Positions 6,837 to 12,859 of a stretch of 20,967 nucleotides of DNA are shown piece by piece (the first letter of the stretch is position 1; each line of letters starts with the position of its first letter). Where the stretch lies: positions 1 to 20,967 of the forward strand of contig JBPCTQ010000267.1 in the NCBI GenBank assembly GCA_051011595.1, read 5' to 3'. Origin of the DNA: JAOUEE01 sp051011595. GTDB taxonomy: Bacteria; Actinomycetota; Acidimicrobiia; Acidimicrobiales; SHLQ01. Position numbers and translations under genes: made by a program. A model generated the notes under the pieces. That model had not been told where the DNA came from and ran no database searches. It saw only the letters and a program-made list of their open reading frames with translations.

Positions 6837-7342
6837 CGCTCGATCTCGGGCGCCGGATCACCATCGTCGTAGGGATCATCACCGCGGTCGGTGCGATAAC
6901 CATCGGTGTCGACCACCGGCCCCGACCCGTCGTTGCGCCAGGCCGCGGCGCCGTTCCAGACCCGATAGGCCTGGTAGTTCTCGGCCCGGAAGCGGATGCG
7001 CGACAGCACCGGTCGTCGCACCAGGGCGCGAGTGAAGGGCACAAGAAGGAACAGCCCGACGGCATCGGTGATGAACCCGGGGGTCAACATCAGGGTGGCC
7101 GCCACCAGAACGAGGCCGCCATCGACGAGTTCGTTGCTGGGCATCCGGCCGGCGGCCAGCTGGGCCTGGAATCGACCCCAGATGGCAAATCCCTGGAGAC
7201 GCACCAGAAAGGCGCCGACCACACTGACCAGGATGACGAGGGCGATGGCTTCGGGCCACCCGATACCACCGGCCACCTGCACGATCACGTACACCTCGAG
7301 GACCGGCAGTACCACGAAGGCCAGGAAGAGGACAGCGAACAC
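6833..7342 (-). CDS. fxsA: FxsA family membrane protein
   Basis: 169 residues. Hydrophobic segments at about 2-22, 30-48 and 75-100 match the FxsA family (named for suppressing F-plasmid exclusion of phage T7 in Escherichia coli). The family motifs PVLEVYVIVQV, LLxxxxG-type small-residue packing and MLTPGFITDAVGLFLL are present. The C-terminal ~60 residues are charged, Asp/Arg-rich and probably cytoplasmic. The start is GTG at 7342; no Shine-Dalgarno is seen, but TACGAT ends 6 bases upstream, consistent with a leaderless transcript. An ATG at 7350 is out of frame. It is divergent from the phosphotransferase gene across 44 bases and coupled to the Nudix gene. Molecular function in this lineage is unknown. 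Confidence 0.9.
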   Translation of the reverse strand: MFAVLFLAFVVLPVLEVYVIVQVAGGIGWPEAIALVILVSVVGAFLVRLQGFAIWGRFQAQLAAGRMPSNELVDGGLVLVAATLMLTPGFITDAVGLFLLVPFTRALVRRPVLSRIRFRAENYQAYRVWNGAAAWRNDGSGPVVDTDGYRTDRGDDPYDDGDPAPEIER

Positions 7343-7348
7343 CGTTTC

Positions 7349-7354
7349 ATCGTA
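7349..7354 (-). promoter_or_regulatory. Candidate -10 hexamer (TACGAT) of a leaderless promoter for fxsA
   Basis: On the minus strand TACGAT ends 6 bases before the GTG at 7342. With the opposing TAACCT at 7374-7379 it fills the 44-base divergent gap. Confidence 0.45.
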
Positions 7355-7373
7355 CGGCGAGCCGAGGCCGTCG

Positions 7374-7379
7374 TAACCT
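7374..7379 (+). promoter_or_regulatory. Candidate -10 hexamer (TAACCT) of a leaderless promoter for the phosphotransferase gene
   Basis: TAACCT ends 7 bases before the GTG at 7387. It is the same hexamer and spacing as upstream of the GTG at 1442. No Shine-Dalgarno is present at this start. Confidence 0.45.
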
Positions 7380-7386
7380 CGCGTCC

Positions 7387-8409
7387 GTGCCGAACACCAT
7401 CACCCACATCGATCAATGCACCGATGACTGGATCAGCGAGGTGGTGGGCCACCCGGCCGAGATCGACCGTATCGACCCGGTCGGCGAAGGGGTCGGCCTG
7501 CTCGGTGAGGTCCATCGGGTTCATCTGGCGGGCTCGGCCGAGCCATCGTCGGTGATCGTCAAACTGGGCTCGGCCGCCAACGCAGCCATCGCCGTCCAGT
7601 TCGGCTACTACGAGCGGGAGTGGGGCGCATACCGCGACCTGCTGGCTGACACGCCGGCGGTCACCCCGGCCTGCTACTTCAACGCGCTGGTCGACGACGC
7701 CCCGTGTCTGGTGCTCGAGGACCTCGTCGACCACCGAGTGGGCGACCAGGTGATCGGGCTGAGCACCGGCGAGGCCGAAGCCGCGGTGGACCTGGCAGCG
7801 GACCTCCACGCCTCGTTCTGGGACGACACCCGGCTCCATGACCTGCACTGGATGCCCGGACCCGATGATCCCCGGATCGCCGGCTACGGCGTGTTGTTCG
7901 AGATGATGTGGGACAGCTTCCTGGAAGGACCCGGAGCCGAGACGCCCCACGATCGTCGGCAGGCGGCAGCCGCTGCCATGCAGCAGTTCGACCGTGTGTG
8001 CGATGGGTTCGTCGCCGCGCCGACGACGGCGGTGCACGGCGACTTTCGCCTCGACAACCTGCTGTTCGCCCCCGACGAAACCGCCGCCGCCATCGACTGG
8101 CAACTCACCGCGCGCGGCCGCGGCCCCTACGACCTGGCCTTCTTGTTGGCCGGCAGCGCCACCACCGAGTTCCGACGGGGTCACGAGCGTTCATTGATCG
8201 AGCGGTATCACCGTCGCCTCGGCCAGCTGGGGGTGACCGGGTATTCGTTCGATTCCTGTTGGGAGGACTACCGGCGGGGCCACATCATGAACCTGCCCAA
8301 TCCCATCACCGCCGCAGTGGTGGTGGACCCCGGCAACGAACGGGGCCGCGAGTTGTTGCGCCTCAACGCCCAACGGGCCCTCGCCGCCGTCACCGACCTG
8401 TGGCCCTGA
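7387..8409 (+). CDS. APH-like phosphotransferase (aminoglycoside phosphotransferase/ecdysteroid kinase-like fold)
   Basis: 340 residues, cytosolic. The C-lobe carries the kinase-like catalytic loop VHGDFRLDNLLF (~216-227) and the metal-binding Asp in AIDWQ (~237), the standard Brenner-type motifs of the aminoglycoside phosphotransferase superfamily. The N-lobe has a VIVKLG strand with the ATP-contacting Lys and PCLVLEDL as the hinge. The family phosphorylates small molecules; in actinobacteria many members sit near acyl-CoA dehydrogenases and have unknown substrates, so antibiotic resistance should not be assumed. The downstream gene is a convergent acyl-CoA dehydrogenase. The GTG at 7387 was chosen because of the -10 hexamer 7 bases upstream. 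Confidence 0.85.
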   Translation: MPNTITHIDQCTDDWISEVVGHPAEIDRIDPVGEGVGLLGEVHRVHLAGSAEPSSVIVKLGSAANAAIAVQFGYYEREWGAYRDLLADTPAVTPACYFNALVDDAPCLVLEDLVDHRVGDQVIGLSTGEAEAAVDLAADLHASFWDDTRLHDLHWMPGPDDPRIAGYGVLFEMMWDSFLEGPGAETPHDRRQAAAAAMQQFDRVCDGFVAAPTTAVHGDFRLDNLLFAPDETAAAIDWQLTARGRGPYDLAFLLAGSATTEFRRGHERSLIERYHRRLGQLGVTGYSFDSCWEDYRRGHIMNLPNPITAAVVVDPGNERGRELLRLNAQRALAAVTDLWP

Positions 8410-8413
8410 CCGG

Positions 8414-8455
8414 GGGAACTCTCCGGCGCAGGGCGGGAACTCTCCGGCGCAGGGC
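8414..8455. repeat. Two exact tandem copies of a 21-base unit
   Basis: Positions 8414-8434 and 8435-8455 are identical 21-base units that begin GGGAACTCTCCGG and end CGCAGGGC. They start 4 bases after the phosphotransferase stop codon. The second copy runs into a GGCGC-AGG-GCGCC hairpin (8446-8458) that could help terminate transcription. Confidence 0.9.
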
Positions 8456-8602
8456 GCCTCCGAGTTCCTTCGAGTTGTTCGGCTAGCGCCTCACAACTCC
8501 CGCAGGTACCCAAGCCGCAAATCCGCGCGTGGCCGAGAACCAACCCGCAGGGCGATCCGGCTCTGCCGGTCGGCCGGAACGGCGCTTGCGATCCGCAGGG
8601 CG
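8427..8602. repeat. Four copies of the 9-mer CGCAGGGCG in an intergenic region
   Basis: CGCAGGGCG occurs at 8427-8435, 8448-8456, 8546-8554 and 8594-8602, all in the same orientation. The first two belong to the 21-base tandem repeat; the other two are separate. The rest of the 234-base gap (8410-8643) holds a CCGGC-TCT-GCCGG hairpin (8557-8569) and two GCAAATC words, but no supportable gene. Confidence 0.7.
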
Positions 8603-8643
8603 GTCGAGGAGCGCCAGCGACGGATCCGCCCCCGCGGCGCAAA

Positions 8644-9870
8644 TCAATCTTGCGTGCCGACCTTGAGTTCGTTGAAGGCCACACCCTTGTCGACGCTGAT
8701 GTCACGGGGCAGGCCGAGAACCCGGTCGCCGATGATGTTCTTCTGGATCTCGTCGGTGCCGCCGGCAATTGATGCCTGGAAGCTGGCCAGGATGTTCTTG
8801 CCCCACTGCTCACCCTTGTCGCCGTCGACCCAGGCGTCACTCTCGAGGCCGATCACCTCGATGGTGAGGTCGCGCATGAGGCGCGAGATACGAGCACCGT
8901 GCAGCTTGCCCAGCGATCCACCGGGCCCGGGCGTCTTGCCGGCTTGCAGCTCGGCTCGGGTGCGCATGGCCACCAGGCTCTTGGCGAACTCCTCGCTGTA
9001 GAGGCGCATGAGTTTCTGGCGCAGCACCGGCTCGCCGGTGCGGCCCAGTTTGGTGGCTTCTCCGATCAAGCGGTCGTAATAGGTGGTGCTCACCCCGCTG
9101 GTGGAGCCCGAACCGATGGCCACCCGTTCGTACATCAACATCGACGTGGCCAGGTTCCAGCCGTTGTTGAGCTCACCGACCAGCCAGTCCTTGGGGATAC
9201 GGACGTCGGTGAAGAAGACCTCGTTGAAGTGGGTGCCGCCGTCGATCTGATGAATGGGGCGGATCTCGACCCCGGGCGCCCGCATGTCGAGGATGAACAT
9301 GGAGATGCCGGCGTGTTTGGGCTGGGCCGGATCGGTGCGGGCGATGGCGATGCCGTAGTCACACTGGTGGGCCAGGGTGGTCCACACCTTCTGGCCGTTG
9401 ATCACCCATTCCTCGCCGTCGAGCTCGGCCTTGGTCTGGAGGCTGGCCACATCAGAGCCGGCGCCGGGCTCGGAGAACATCTGACACCACAGTTCCTCGG
9501 CCGAGATGTTCTTGGCCAGGAACCGTTCCTTGTGTTCGGCCGAGCCGTACTCGGCGAGCATCGGCAGACACATGCCGTGGGTGATGGTGAGCTGGAAGGT
9601 CATGTCGGGGTACTTGGCGTACTCCTCGCGGTAGATCCGCTCGTGGGCCTTGGTGAGCCCCTGCCCGCCGTATTCGCTCGGATAGGTGAGCCCGGCCAGG
9701 CCGGCGTCGGCCAGGGCCCGTTGATACCCCTGGGCCGCGGCGAGCGACTGGTCACCGCGCGGATCGGGCCCGTCGTAGGGGATCCCGGTGGCGTGTTCTT
9801 CGAGGAAGGTGCGGCACCGTTGCCGGAACTCCTCGGACTCGGATTCGCTCAGTTCGACGGCGTCGGTCAT
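8644..9870 (-). CDS. Acyl-CoA dehydrogenase (FadE-type)
   Basis: 408 residues, the usual length for the family. It oxidises an acyl-CoA at the alpha-beta bond using FAD, in fatty-acid, sterol or branched-chain breakdown. Visible family signatures are QMFSEPGAGSDVASL (~130-144), GQKVWTTLAHQCDYGI, and the C-terminal AGGTDEIQKNIIGDRVLGLPRD. The C-terminal position that holds the base in medium-chain enzymes is Gly here, while Glu248 in MYERVAIG matches the position used by isovaleryl- and long-chain enzymes, so it is the likely base (inference). The ATG at 9870 is chosen; AGGAG lies 12 bases upstream. An in-frame extension to 10128 would overlap the divergent secreted-protein gene and lacks family content. 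Substrate unknown. Confidence 0.93.
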   Translation of the reverse strand: MTDAVELSESESEEFRQRCRTFLEEHATGIPYDGPDPRGDQSLAAAQGYQRALADAGLAGLTYPSEYGGQGLTKAHERIYREEYAKYPDMTFQLTITHGMCLPMLAEYGSAEHKERFLAKNISAEELWCQMFSEPGAGSDVASLQTKAELDGEEWVINGQKVWTTLAHQCDYGIAIARTDPAQPKHAGISMFILDMRAPGVEIRPIHQIDGGTHFNEVFFTDVRIPKDWLVGELNNGWNLATSMLMYERVAIGSGSTSGVSTTYYDRLIGEATKLGRTGEPVLRQKLMRLYSEEFAKSLVAMRTRAELQAGKTPGPGGSLGKLHGARISRLMRDLTIEVIGLESDAWVDGDKGEQWGKNILASFQASIAGGTDEIQKNIIGDRVLGLPRDISVDKGVAFNELKVGTQD

Positions 9871-9900
9871 GTCGGTATCAGGCTCCTGCTCAGACTGTCG

Positions 9901-9906
9901 AGGGTA
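9901..9906 (-). promoter_or_regulatory. Candidate -10 hexamer (TACCCT) for the acyl-CoA dehydrogenase gene
   Basis: Read on the minus strand TACCCT fits TAnnnT and predicts a start near 9894. The resulting leader of about 24 bases carries AGGAG. No -35 is evident. Confidence 0.3.
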
Positions 9907-9910
9907 GTGA

Positions 9911-9972
9911 GGCCCTACGTCCCTGGGCCAAGCCGTCGGACAAGAGCAGGATGGACACTGGACCCGTGGGTC
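9911..9972. promoter_or_regulatory. Two inverted repeats upstream of the first array gene
   Basis: GGCCC at 9911-9915 pairs with GGGCC at 9925-9929 across a 9-base loop. GACCCGTGGGTC at 9961-9972 is an inverted repeat with a 2-base centre, 19 bases before the GTG at 9992. They lie in the 121-base divergent gap between the acyl-CoA dehydrogenase and the first secreted paralogue. They may be operators or mRNA structures; no convincing plus-strand -10 hexamer was found here. Confidence 0.3.
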
Positions 9973-9991
9973 AGAGCTGAGAGGAGACGGC

Positions 9992-11497
9992 GTGAGATCG
10001 GTTCTGAATTCGTTGTTGATCGTGGTGGTGTTGTCCACCGGGCTGTTGTGGTCCGCGGCCCCTGCCTCTGCTGAGCCCACGATGACGGTCACCCCCGAAA
10101 CGGGGGTCATCGACGGGCAGACCGTCATCGTCCGGGGCGAGGGTTACACCCCGGACCTCTCGTCGGGGACGACGCTCTGCTCGAGTGAGGTGCTGGTGTC
10201 CGAGAGCCCCGCCGACTGTGACGGCCGCTTCATCACCACCAGCACTGTGGCCGCCGATGGCACCACCGAGATCGCCCTCATCGCGCGCCGTTTCATCGAG
10301 GTGCAGGGACAGGCCATCGATTGTGCGGTGGCCGAGGCCTGTGTGGTGGTGCTGGTGTCGGGCACGAGCATCGACAGCCTGGTCGACCTGGCTGCCGTGC
10401 CGATCCAATTCGACGGCACACCGATACCTCCGCTCGAGGTCTCCACCAACGTGACGGCGGTGACCGCCCAGTCCGTCACGCTGGCCGTGACCTGCACGCG
10501 CCCACCCGTCGCACCCGTGGGTGTGACGCTCGGAGTCGACCTGACCCAGGCAGTCAGCGGTGTCGACGTCGACGCCTGGCCCGTCCGCACGGGGGCGACG
10601 CAGCTCGAATGTCCCACAACGGCCGAGGTCGTTGTTCCCCTGGTGCCGATACAGGGGACAAGAGACGGCAAACTCACCTACCCCTACCGTCGGCTCCTCC
10701 CCGGACCGGCCATGCTGGCCGTCGACATCTCGGCCGAGGACTTCGAGACCACCGAACAGCACACCGTCGACTTGGGCAGCACCGACCTCTCCAACCGACA
10801 GTCCTTCGACAACAACGGCGTCGAGGTGCGGGTGAGCGGGGTGCAGGTGAATCCGGGCGGACGCGCACTGGCAACGGTGGAGCTCACCTGCGACGTGGGT
10901 CGCCCTGTCGACGTGAGGGTGCAGGCCTTGTCCAGAGCACAAGCCGGCACCTACCGAGCCGCATTCGGACACCACAACGAGGTCTACTGCGACGAGACGG
11001 CGGTGTTGACCGTCGAGCTGAACCACGAGGTTCACCCTCAGCGCGACGACATGGTCCGCGCCGGCCCGGTGGAGATGTACGCCACTGCCGGGGCGGAGGG
11101 GGCGGTGGCGTCGGCCGACATGAGACCGGTCACCACCAACCGCAAGATGCGGCCGAAGTCGATCCGTATCCGGCACCACCCCAAGGCCCGGATCACCATC
11201 CAGGACGTCACCACCGAGGGCGTGACGGCCAGGTTCCGATGCAAACGCGATGCCACCTTCAGCGTGTACAGCTTTCTCGGCCAGCCCGTGAACAACGTTG
11301 TCTTCAACGACCGGGGGTGGAACACCATGGAGTGTGAGACGGGTCGCACCGTGGTGTTCGACATTCCGTGGCAGGGATCGGAGATCCGCACCGATACCCG
11401 ATCGGCCGTGGTGGTACGGGCCATCAACGGCGTACACACTCCCCATTGGGATCGCCAGTTCCAGCAGAACCAGGGAGCGTGGCGGACGATCTCCTGA
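9992..11497 (+). CDS. Secreted array protein 1: neocarzinostatin-like domain plus three cysteine-paired domains
   Basis: 501 residues. Signal peptide 1-27 (cleavage after ASA). The ~29-145 domain begins MTVTPETGVIDGQTVIVRG and matches the neocarzinostatin apoprotein pattern: a glycine-rich start, a C-x12-C pair, an R-R-F segment and a C-x5-C pair. Domains A, B and C follow, with single cysteine pairs spaced x38, x32 and x30. The mature protein has exactly ten cysteines. The C-terminus is QFQQNQGAWRTIS. No membrane anchor or LPXTG is present, so it should be released or held non-covalently. The GTG at 9992 is set by GAGAGGAG, with AGGAG ending 5 bases upstream. It is more divergent than copies 3-6 and is separated from copy 2 by 132 bases, so it may be transcribed separately. 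Function unknown. Confidence 0.88.
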   Translation: MRSVLNSLLIVVVLSTGLLWSAAPASAEPTMTVTPETGVIDGQTVIVRGEGYTPDLSSGTTLCSSEVLVSESPADCDGRFITTSTVAADGTTEIALIARRFIEVQGQAIDCAVAEACVVVLVSGTSIDSLVDLAAVPIQFDGTPIPPLEVSTNVTAVTAQSVTLAVTCTRPPVAPVGVTLGVDLTQAVSGVDVDAWPVRTGATQLECPTTAEVVVPLVPIQGTRDGKLTYPYRRLLPGPAMLAVDISAEDFETTEQHTVDLGSTDLSNRQSFDNNGVEVRVSGVQVNPGGRALATVELTCDVGRPVDVRVQALSRAQAGTYRAAFGHHNEVYCDETAVLTVELNHEVHPQRDDMVRAGPVEMYATAGAEGAVASADMRPVTTNRKMRPKSIRIRHHPKARITIQDVTTEGVTARFRCKRDATFSVYSFLGQPVNNVVFNDRGWNTMECETGRTVVFDIPWQGSEIRTDTRSAVVVRAINGVHTPHWDRQFQQNQGAWRTIS

Positions 11498-11570
11498 TCG
11501 AACGAGCGGCTGCCGGTTCTGGTCGGGCGGCGTGATCCGGACAGCCGTGTCAGCATGGGGAGCGACACCA

Positions 11571-11586
11571 CCGTCGGAAACGACGG
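11571..11586 (+). promoter_or_regulatory. Perfect 6-bp hairpin with GAAA tetraloop between array genes 1 and 2
   Basis: CCGTCG (11571-11576), GAAA (11577-11580) and CGACGG (11581-11586) form a hairpin capped by a GNRA-class tetraloop, 74 bases after the gene 1 stop. There is no T-run after it. It could be a U-less terminator, an RNA stability element or part of the gene 2 leader. Confidence 0.4.
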
Positions 11587-11594
11587 AACCGAAC

Positions 11595-11608
11595 CAACCG
11601 GCCGGTTG
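11595..11608. promoter_or_regulatory. 14-base perfect palindrome upstream of array gene 2
   Basis: CAACCGGCCGGTTG is a perfect palindrome that ends 21 bases before the ATG at 11630. Its position just upstream of the ribosome site of the compact genes 2-6 suits an operator for a dimeric regulator, though it could also fold as an RNA stem. Confidence 0.4.
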
Positions 11609-11629
11609 TGTACGTCTTTGGGGGAAGAC

Positions 11630-12832
11630 ATGACGAACCCGCGGGCAACTCGACCGAACCGAACAGCTCGACTCATCGGGGTGTTCACCCTGTTGATCAT
11701 GCTGGCGGTGGGGCTCGATCCGGTCTCGGCCCAGGACGCACCCGGGGAGTTGGAGATCACGTTCGAGGTGATCAGCTCCGACCAGCGCTCGGTGCTATTG
11801 GAGGTGTCGTGCTCGAGGCAGGCGCGAATCGAGGTCTCGGCTCTGCTCTACCAGCGAGGTCACGAAGTGCTGGGCGGTCACAAGTGGCGATCGTGTGACG
11901 GCGCCGTGCTGGCCCGAGTGGTGATGACGCCCAGGATCAAGGTGGATCGAAGCGGTCGCCGGCTACCGATCCGGCGGGTGCTGCGGGGACCGGCCCAACT
12001 GAACCTCACCATCGACGGCACCGCCGCCGGCGGTGGCTTCGCCAGCGCCGGCAACGACTCACCACTACAGGTGTTCGTCGACCAGCCCGACCTCGCTCGC
12101 GGGTACCACTCGTACCAGCGGGGTCAGCGCCTGACCATCGACCCGGTCACGCTCCGATCCGACGGTGCCCTGGTCGTGCCCATCCGGTACTTGTGCACCC
12201 GCACCCAACAACTCCCCCGCCTCACCGTGACGGCGTTTCAAAACGCCCCGGGGGCCACCTACCGCCAGCTGTCGACCACCCTCACCGACATCGACTGCGG
12301 AGTCGAACGGGTCGAGCAGGTGGAACTTGGTGCCTACGACCCGTTCGACACGCTCAACGAACTCTTCGGTACGCCGGCCCAGACGTGGGTTCTGGGACCG
12401 GGGCCCATCGAAGTGGTGGCAGAGATCGATGACCTGCGCACCCTGGCGTCGACGGTGGCCATGCAACCCGACCAGATCGACGGCGACGCCTTGCCCGAGC
12501 TCATTCGTCCCGCTCACGACCCGGACTCGCAGATTCGTATCGGCCGATCCGAAGCAGCGTCGATCAACGCATCGGTGAGGTGTCCGGCCACGGTCGACTC
12601 GGTGCTCGTCGGCACCTGGGCCGTGCGCCGAGGAATGACCGTGCGCCAGGGCCATGGATTCCGAATCGCCCGCTGCCGAAACAACTCCACCGCGGCGTTT
12701 CGGGTGCCGTGGTCGCAGAAACCGCCGACCGAGCGGAGCTTCGGTGTACACATCGCCTCCCTCGGTGGGCCGCTCGATCTTCTCGAACCGTCGTGGATCT
12801 ACGTGCAGGGCGGTCAACGGAGGGTGCAATGA
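11630..12832 (+). CDS. Secreted array protein 2: paralogue lacking the neocarzinostatin-like domain
   Basis: 400 residues. Signal peptide 1-34 (cleavage after VSA). The mature protein starts directly with domain A (ITFEVISSDQRSVLLEVSC, pair C-x27-C), then domain B (C-x33-C, with APGATYRQL as in the other copies) and domain C (RIGRSEAASINASVRC, pair C-x30-C). It has exactly six cysteines: the paralogue set minus the two pairs of the missing N-terminal domain. The usual C-terminal WQQxQGxWRT signature has decayed to SWIYVQGGQRRVQ. The ATG at 11630 has GGGGGAA just upstream; an in-frame extension to 11555 has no signal-like start and was not used. It is the first gene of a compact run, 27 bases before the next. 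Loss of a domain, rather than a truncated gene, is indicated because signal peptide and ribosome site are intact. Confidence 0.85.
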   Translation: MTNPRATRPNRTARLIGVFTLLIMLAVGLDPVSAQDAPGELEITFEVISSDQRSVLLEVSCSRQARIEVSALLYQRGHEVLGGHKWRSCDGAVLARVVMTPRIKVDRSGRRLPIRRVLRGPAQLNLTIDGTAAGGGFASAGNDSPLQVFVDQPDLARGYHSYQRGQRLTIDPVTLRSDGALVVPIRYLCTRTQQLPRLTVTAFQNAPGATYRQLSTTLTDIDCGVERVEQVELGAYDPFDTLNELFGTPAQTWVLGPGPIEVVAEIDDLRTLASTVAMQPDQIDGDALPELIRPAHDPDSQIRIGRSEAASINASVRCPATVDSVLVGTWAVRRGMTVRQGHGFRIARCRNNSTAAFRVPWSQKPPTERSFGVHIASLGGPLDLLEPSWIYVQGGQRRVQ

Positions 12833-12859
12833 CGCAGGACTCACAATCTCGGGGGAACC

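Noticed and set aside
7387..8409. Phosphotransferase gene as an antibiotic resistance gene
   Set aside because: Only the superfamily motifs are present. The family includes many enzymes of unknown small-molecule substrate, and nothing in the context indicates resistance.
8410..8643. Intergenic repeats as a CRISPR array
   Set aside because: The 21-base units are directly adjacent without spacers, there are only two of them, and no cas genes are present.
9871..10128. In-frame extension of the acyl-CoA dehydrogenase to 10128
   Set aside because: The extra 86 codons lack family content and overlap the signal peptide region of the divergent array gene. ATG 9870 gives a family-length protein.
9971..11446. 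491-codon open frame on the minus strand, antisense to array gene 1
   Set aside because: Its translation is His/Arg/Gly-rich with no domain, signal or family pattern. The plus-strand frame has a signal peptide, a ribosome site and paralogues. Long antisense frames are expected at this G+C content.
11555..11629. Upstream ATG at 11555 for array gene 2
   Set aside because: It would bury the signal peptide behind a polar N-terminal extension and would make the hairpin and palindrome coding. ATG 11630 has GGGGGAA upstream.
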